Assembly (NCBI GenBank): GCA_012269655.1
Contig: JAAXJV010000100.1
Span: 1-9,670 of the forward strand
Reading direction: 5' to 3'
Length of the DNA: 9,670 nt
Source: Pseudomonadales bacterium
GTDB lineage: Bacteria; Pseudomonadota; Gammaproteobacteria; Pseudomonadales; Litorivicinaceae
In this document: positions 6,051 through 9,670 of the stretch, piece after piece
How the letters are laid out: every line of letters begins with the position of its first letter
Position numbering within the stretch: the stretch's first letter is position 1
Notes under the pieces: generated by a model
Seen by the model: the letters and a program-made list of their open reading frames with translations, nothing else
Told to the model about the DNA's origin: nothing
The model's database searches: none
Program-made: the position numbers and the translations under genes

Positions 6051-6437
6051 TTAGAAGGGGATGTCACTGTCGTCGATGAACCCGCCCACGGATGCGCCCG
6101 CTTGGGTTGTGGAAGGCGCAGACGGTGGCGGTGCCGATGTCGCCGCGGCGTCAACCTGTGTTTCCGCAGAGGTCTCAAGTTTCCACGCCACCAGCGTATT
6201 GTAGTAGCGCCCGTTGTATTCCCTTCCACGCAAATTAAAGGTGACCTTAACGTGGTCACCGATCGCCAAAGCATTGAGCAAATCTGCACGATCTTTGTGA
6301 AATTCGACGCAAATGTCCTGGGGATAGTTGCCGTCCGGGATCGTGACCACTAGCTCACGCTTGCTGAATCCAGAATTAAATGACTGGATGTCTCCGATCA
6401 TCTTAATCGAACCAGATAACTCATAGGCCTGACTCAT
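6051..6437 (-). CDS. DUF3127 OB-fold-like protein with SSB-type acidic C-terminal tip
   Basis: The protein has 128 residues. The N-terminal ~88 residues fit DUF3127: ELSGSIKMIGDIQSF, then KRELVVTIPDGNYPQDICVE, and a conserved block REYNGRYYNTLVAWKLE (72-88). The tail (89-118) is disordered, rich in Ala, Pro, Ser and Thr. It ends in IDDSDIPF, closely like the DDDIPF tip by which SSB recruits replication and repair proteins. By family analogy it is a predicted single-strand nucleic-acid-binding protein; this is not experimentally established. The ATG at 6437 was chosen over the longer frame to 6470 because AAAGGA lies just upstream and because it overlaps the tpm TGA as ATGA, implying coupling. 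A rhodanese gene follows 14 bases later. Why such a protein is paired with a methyltransferase is unclear. Confidence 0.85.
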   Translation of the reverse strand: MSQAYELSGSIKMIGDIQSFNSGFSKRELVVTIPDGNYPQDICVEFHKDRADLLNALAIGDHVKVTFNLRGREYNGRYYNTLVAWKLETSAETQVDAAATSAPPPSAPSTTQAGASVGGFIDDSDIPF

Positions 6438-7081
6438 TGGGTGTCCTTTTGCTGTGTTGTTAATGACCATACACGCTCAATGGCCGGGAAGCTGCCGCGG
6501 AAGGCTTCACCTACATGATCTTCCAACTTGACTTGATAATGTTCGCCATAGTGCTGCATGACTTCGGCTTCGGGGATTGAAAAAGGTGGTCCGCTCATTT
6601 GAGATTGATCGTATTCAAATGTTACCAGCAAGTGCGGAGCTTGCCGGGTGCTGGCGATCAGATGACGAGCATATTCGATGCGCGTATCTGGCGGCAAAGC
6701 CACTAATGCGGCACGATCATAAATCGCATCAACTGGGCCCAATAACGTCTGGTCCAATGCGAATACGTCCCCGACGAACATGTCCAAATTGGTTGCCTGG
6801 TAGTGAAGCAGTTCGCCAACAACAGTGATGACGGGGGTTAGCTGCAGCTCTTCAAATAATTCATCGATTGCTTTTTTTGCCAATTCGACGCCGACGACTC
6901 GATAACCCTGTTGTAAGAGCCAAGCGATATCCAGAGTCTTCCCGCACAACGGGAGGTAGATCCTTGATCCCTGGGCCAAATTTAAGCTGACAATATTTTC
7001 AATTAAGAACGGGTGAGGCTTGGCATTGTGAAACCCAATTTGGCCCACGTCCCATTTGTTGATCCAGAATTCTTTTTCCAT
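6434..7081 (-). CDS. tpm: Thiopurine S-methyltransferase family protein (TPMT)
   Basis: A class I SAM-dependent methyltransferase of 215 residues, the usual bacterial TPMT length. Signatures in order are FWINKWDVGQIGFH (residues 5-18), the SAM-binding motif YLPLCGKTLDIAWLLQQGY (42-60) with VVGVELA following, GDVFAL (104-109), the DAIYDRAALVALPPDTRIEY block (118-137) and GPPFSIPEAEV (164-174). Bacterial TPMTs methylate thiopurines and sulfur, selenium or tellurium species, giving volatile products and metalloid resistance; the natural substrate here is unknown. It is the first gene of a minus-strand operon with a DUF3127 protein (ATGA overlap) and a rhodanese. There is no clear Shine-Dalgarno before the ATG at 7081. 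The divergent TetR gene and the palindromes in between make TetR control plausible, but this is inference. Confidence 0.95.
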   Translation of the reverse strand: MEKEFWINKWDVGQIGFHNAKPHPFLIENIVSLNLAQGSRIYLPLCGKTLDIAWLLQQGYRVVGVELAKKAIDELFEELQLTPVITVVGELLHYQATNLDMFVGDVFALDQTLLGPVDAIYDRAALVALPPDTRIEYARHLIASTRQAPHLLVTFEYDQSQMSGPPFSIPEAEVMQHYGEHYQVKLEDHVGEAFRGSFPAIERVWSLTTQQKDTQ

Positions 7082-7138
7082 CGGTGAAGAATAGCATGAT
7101 GAGCCTGATCAAAAATTTGTGACCGGAGTCTTGTTGTT

Positions 7139-7183
7139 GCACCGACTGGGTGCGTCCAAGCAAATTTCGAACCGCATTGGTGC
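7139..7183. promoter_or_regulatory. Pair of similar palindromic operator-like elements between tpm and TetR gene 1
   Basis: The first copy (7139-7153) is GCACC-GACTG-GGTGC, a perfect inverted repeat with a five-base centre. The second (7169-7183) is GAACC-GCATT-GGTGC, with ACC/GGT arms. The two match at 11 of 15 positions, both continue with G, and they are exactly 30 bases apart, about three helical turns. They sit in the 163-base divergent region, where a TetR-family dimer would be expected to bind. The second copy overlaps a possible TTGGTG -35 element for the TetR gene. Binding is inferred from symmetry and position. Confidence 0.5.
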
Positions 7184-7244
7184 GATGCATCCGAATGTGT
7201 GGTAAAAATTCGTGCAACCTGACACGAATCCTGCGAACAGTACC

Positions 7245-7889
7245 ATGAACATCCAAGCTGCACCTGTACCCCGTCGGAAGCAAAATCCAGCCGCGGTCAA
7301 ACAAAACATTATCGACGTTGCGATTAAAGAATTTTCCGCAAAAGGATTTGCAGGTAGCAGTGTCAACATCATCGCTGAAAAGACCGACACTTCTAAGCGG
7401 ATGATCTATTACTACTTTGGCGGTAAATCCGAACTTTACCGAGCTGCAATCGAACACGCCTACCGCAAAGTCCTCGGACGCGAGGGTGATAACGGAATTG
7501 AGCAGTTGAATCCGGTACAAGCGCTCGAGGCACTGGTTTCAATTCCCTTTCGAAACCGAGAAAATTTAGTGTGTTTTGCTCGCATCGTTGCTGGGGAGAA
7601 TTTACTATTCGGCGAACATGTGGCTCAGATTGAAGGCTTTCGCGAGCTCAACGAACCCGCTCGACTTTTGGTTCAAGACATCTATCAGAAAGGCGTTGCG
7701 ACCGGCGACTTTCAACCTGGACTCAATCCCCTCATTATCCGTTGGTTTTTGAACGCCATCGGAACTTTCAATGTGTTCAACCAGCACACCTTTAAAGCAG
7801 CCTTTGGTAACGAACTAGATGGTCCAGAGGGCCAAGAGTTGCTTCGTCAACAGATGGTCAAGGGGCTGCTGGCGATCGTTCAGCGTTAA
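7245..7889 (+). CDS. TetR/AcrR-family transcriptional regulator 1
   Basis: A 214-residue repressor-type protein. The N-terminal TetR helix-turn-helix is clear: AVKQNIIDVAIKEFSAKGF (17-35), then NIIAEKTDTSKRMIYYYFGG (41-60) with the typical YYYF end of the recognition helix region, followed by KSELYRA. The rest is an all-helical ligand-binding and dimerisation domain with an unknown effector. It resembles the next TetR gene strongly: about 39 of 56 residues are identical over the DNA-binding region by hand alignment, and NQHTFxAA is shared in the C-terminal part. The ATG at 7245 was chosen because it lines up with the start of the paralogue; a GTG at 7212 is possible, and neither has a good ribosome-binding site. 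It is divergent from tpm, with palindromes between, so it may repress itself and the tpm operon. Confidence 0.93.
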   Translation: MNIQAAPVPRRKQNPAAVKQNIIDVAIKEFSAKGFAGSSVNIIAEKTDTSKRMIYYYFGGKSELYRAAIEHAYRKVLGREGDNGIEQLNPVQALEALVSIPFRNRENLVCFARIVAGENLLFGEHVAQIEGFRELNEPARLLVQDIYQKGVATGDFQPGLNPLIIRWFLNAIGTFNVFNQHTFKAAFGNELDGPEGQELLRQQMVKGLLAIVQR

Positions 7890-7951
7890 AGTTGTTCGGT
7901 CTGATCGTGGTTAAGCTCTATATGGGCCATTGCCCGCACAACCTTCCAATG

Positions 7952-7984
7952 AACCAGTAAGAACATTTTGTGTTCCACTCGGTT
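7952..7984. promoter_or_regulatory. 33-bp interrupted palindrome upstream of TetR gene 2
   Basis: The layout is AACC-N5-GAACA-N5-TGTTC-N5-GGTT, with all paired blocks exactly symmetric around 7968. It is in the 142-base gap between the two TetR genes. About 25 bases downstream is a TATAAG at 8010-8015 that could be the -10 element of the second TetR gene, with no good -35. This is a likely operator for autoregulation of the TetR2-isomerase operon. It does not share sequence with the repeats at 7139-7183. Confidence 0.5.
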
Positions 7985-8031
7985 AATTTTGTGTAGACTC
8001 TTCTGATCATATAAGAGTTGTAATTGTCATT

Positions 8032-8688
8032 ATGGTGACAAAACCAAAAACCAGAACCTGGAAACAAAATCCAGAAGCAGTTCGGCAAAATATAATGGAT
8101 GTCGCATTAGTCGAGTTCTCGGAGCGGGGCTTTGATGGAGCTCGGGTAAACCACATTGCCGAAATGACTTCGACCTCAAAGCGCATGCTCTATTATTACT
8201 TTGGCGATAAAGCGGGCTTGTACCGGGCAACATTGCTTGCGGCTTATGAAAATGCCAAAGCCATGGATCATAACTTGACACTCAATGAGCTGACGCCGAC
8301 TGAGGCGCTCAAACAATTAGTGGTTAAACCCTTCAACAATCGCTCAGCACTTACTAGTTTCACACGCCTGGTGGCAGGTGAGAATCTGAGACGGGGCGAG
8401 TGTGTGAAGCAGCTACCCGAATTTCAAGAAATTAATCGCCCAACCCTAGAGTTAATTCAAACGGTCTATGCGCGGGGTGTTGAGACCGGGGAGTTTAAAG
8501 CAGGGCTCGATCCACTGGCCTTGCTCTGGTTAGTGCTAGCACCTGCCACGTTCAATGTGTCCAACCAGCACACATTTTCGGCGGCTTGGGGCGAAAAACT
8601 GTACACAGAAACAGGACAACAAATGCTATGCGACATGGCGGTCCAGAGTGTGTTATCTGTCGTTGTAAAGGAGCAAGACAGTGACTGA
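8032..8688 (+). CDS. TetR/AcrR-family transcriptional regulator 2 (paralogue of regulator 1)
   Basis: A 218-residue TetR-family protein. The helix-turn-helix spans about AVRQNIMDVALVEFSERGF (16-34) and HIAEMTSTSKRMLYYYFGDK (41-60). Shared blocks with regulator 1 include KQNP at the N-terminus, TSKRMxYYYFG, LVAGENL and NQHTF near the C-terminus, so the two arose by duplication or belong to one subfamily. The effector is unknown. The ATG at 8032 begins MVTKPKTR; the nearest purine-rich AAGAG is rather far upstream, and transcription may start only about ten bases before it. Its last codons overlap the GTG of the downstream isomerase-family gene by eight bases, and that gene's AAAGGAG lies inside this one. 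The two are therefore co-expressed, and the regulator probably senses a metabolite related to the isomerase. Confidence 0.94.
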   Translation: MVTKPKTRTWKQNPEAVRQNIMDVALVEFSERGFDGARVNHIAEMTSTSKRMLYYYFGDKAGLYRATLLAAYENAKAMDHNLTLNELTPTEALKQLVVKPFNNRSALTSFTRLVAGENLRRGECVKQLPEFQEINRPTLELIQTVYARGVETGEFKAGLDPLALLWLVLAPATFNVSNQHTFSAAWGEKLYTETGQQMLCDMAVQSVLSVVVKEQDSD

Positions 8689-9460
8689 GGTTATCCAGTT
8701 TTCAGCTAATCTTGGGTTCCTTTGGACGCATTATGACCTGCCAAAAGCGGTGCAGGCTGCGTCTGAATCGGGCTTTAATGCCGTTGAATTTCATTATCCC
8801 TATAACGCAGATCGTTCGGTCTTACGTAAAGCGCTCGAAGGCTGCGGTATCCCGCTAATGAGTCTAAATACGCATCGAGGTGGCGATGGGCTTAATGGAC
8901 TCGCCGCCTTGCCTGGTTATCAAGCACAGGCGCGAGCCCGTATTGATCAAGCCATTGAATGGGCGGCTGATTTAGGTGCAGGGAATGTTCATGTGATGGC
9001 GGGTAATGCCGATGGTTGTTTGGCACTCGCTCAGTACCTTAACAATTTGCGCTACGCCGCTGAACGAGCCGGCGAAGTCGGCGTTAAGATCCTGATTGAG
9101 CCGCTGAACTCTGCAGATGCGCCTGGGTATTTTCTGAATAATCTGGCGCAAGCGGTCAACATCTTAGATTCGCTGAATCTCAGTAACGTAAAACTGATGT
9201 TTGATTGTTATCACGTCAGTCGCACAGAAGGCGATGTTGAGTATTGGTTTGATCGCACTCGCGAGTTTGTGGGGCATGTTCAGTTTGCGGCAAAGGATGG
9301 CCGGCAGGAGCCCGATCAAGCCTGTATGGAAGCCATTCAATACATCGCTTCCTCGGGTTGGTCCAAGCCCATGGGCGCTGAGTATCGGCCCTCGACGCGC
9401 ACTGTCGAGCAAAGCTTAGACTGGATGGACCAGCTCCAGTCGCATCAACAGAGCACTTAG
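8681..9460 (+). CDS. Hydroxypyruvate isomerase-family TIM-barrel protein
   Basis: A 259-residue xylose isomerase-like TIM-barrel protein; E. coli Hyi, of similar length, interconverts hydroxypyruvate and tartronate semialdehyde. Family signatures are FSANLGFLW (7-15), AVEFHYPY (34-41), VHVMAGN (103-109), IEPLNSADAPGYFL (139-152), LMFDCYHVSRTEGD (172-185), GHVQFA (198-203) and GAEYRP (232-237). Likely metal ligands are E140, D175, Q201 and E234. Unusually, the segment after RQEPD lacks the GE(L/I)NY residues of typical Hyi; the stretch from this arginine to EY is about three residues shorter than in remembered E. coli Hyi. This may change the substrate, so hydroxypyruvate is not assured. No gcl or glxR gene is adjacent. 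The GTG start has AAAGGAG at 8667-8673 with seven-base spacing. It overlaps TetR gene 2 by eight bases and ends three bases from a convergent transporter gene. Confidence 0.88.
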   Translation: MTEVIQFSANLGFLWTHYDLPKAVQAASESGFNAVEFHYPYNADRSVLRKALEGCGIPLMSLNTHRGGDGLNGLAALPGYQAQARARIDQAIEWAADLGAGNVHVMAGNADGCLALAQYLNNLRYAAERAGEVGVKILIEPLNSADAPGYFLNNLAQAVNILDSLNLSNVKLMFDCYHVSRTEGDVEYWFDRTREFVGHVQFAAKDGRQEPDQACMEAIQYIASSGWSKPMGAEYRPSTRTVEQSLDWMDQLQSHQQST

Positions 9461-9463
9461 AGT

Positions 9464-9670
9464 CTATTTTCCAGTCCCGCCGATGGCAGAGGGTTTAACC
9501 TGAGAAACTGCTTTTGGTTCATCGAGGCCAAAGATTGGACGCAATTGAATACCGATCCAAGAGCCTGCCAATGCGGGGAAGATCCACAGCCAGCCATGCG
9601 CGCTACCGCTGACGACTCCGCCTACAAAAGCACCGACATTACAGCCAAATCCAATGGTGGCGCCATAGCC
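9464..9670 (-). CDS. YeeE/YedE-family (sulfur/thiosulfate) transporter, C-terminal end only
   Basis: The frame is open to the right window edge and ends with TAG at 9464-9466, giving the last 68 residues. The segment GATIGFGCNVGAFVGGVVSG with the following SAHGWLWIFPALAGSWIG and LRPIFGLDEP is the typical C-terminal membrane segment of YeeE/YedE (Sulf_transp) proteins. It includes the conserved cysteine of the GFGCN motif thought to relay thiosulfate in the TsuA type. The hydrophilic tail after FGLDEP is short. Several family members of different size exist, and the N-terminal part is outside the window, so the exact subtype and substrate cannot be stated. It is convergent with the isomerase-family gene; no terminator was seen between them. 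Confidence 0.85.
   Translation of the reverse strand, partial: GYGATIGFGCNVGAFVGGVVSGSAHGWLWIFPALAGSWIGIQLRPIFGLDEPKAVSQVKPSAIGGTGK

Noticed and set aside
6047..6353. Arginine/histidine-rich frames on both strands over the DUF3127 tail
   Set aside because: These are low-complexity shadow frames of the Ala/Pro/Ser-rich tail of the DUF3127 protein.
1..9670. CRISPR array, transposon ends or defence system
   Set aside because: No regularly spaced repeats, terminal inverted repeats with a transposase, or recognisable defence genes were found on either strand.

Overview
The window reads like ordinary chromosomal DNA of a moderate-GC, probably marine gammaproteobacterium. The evidence is PurT (formate-dependent GAR transformylase), a bacterial-type thiopurine methyltransferase, a YeiH transporter, a tRNA-Arg(ACG) gene with encoded CCA, and dense coding with Shine-Dalgarno starts. 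The taxon is an inference from gene content and cannot be fixed more closely. No insertion sequence, integrase, phage gene or CRISPR array was seen.

Left part (1-3080). The 3' portion of an M24-fold protein comes first; its metal-ligand spacing resembles the DMSP lyase DddP more than canonical aminopeptidases. purT follows on the same strand. A YeiH-family putative sulfate exporter lies convergent to purT on the minus strand. A short divergent region carrying an inverted repeat separates it from the next gene.

Middle part (3080-5150). A GNAT protein closely resembling AAC(3)-I aminoglycoside acetyltransferases is followed by a tRNA-Arg(ACG) gene with a good promoter and a strong terminator. 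Next is a BKACE-family beta-keto acid cleavage enzyme. A doubtful small minus-strand ORF lies convergent to it, and a clear minus-strand terminator at 5120-5147 closes the operon described next.

Minus-strand operon (7081 down to 5120). The order is tpm, then a DUF3127 protein with an SSB-like acidic tail (ATGA overlap with tpm), then a single-domain rhodanese, then two tiny membrane proteins that also overlap by ATGA. The first tiny gene encodes only 57 residues and is easily missed.

Right part (7082-9670). Two paralogous TetR-family regulators lie in tandem, each preceded by palindromic operator-like DNA. The second overlaps, and is probably translationally coupled to, a hydroxypyruvate isomerase-family TIM-barrel protein. 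The C-terminal end of a YeeE/YedE-type (thiosulfate/sulfur) transporter enters from the right on the minus strand.

Several genes touch sulfur chemistry (DddP-like protein, YeiH, rhodanese, TPMT, YeeE/YedE), but they sit in separate transcription units, so a common pathway is only a hypothesis. The most interesting points are the DddP-like metal site, the chromosomal AAC(3)-I homologue, the coupled microprotein pair, the tpm-DUF3127-rhodanese operon, and the repeated palindromes in front of the TetR genes.
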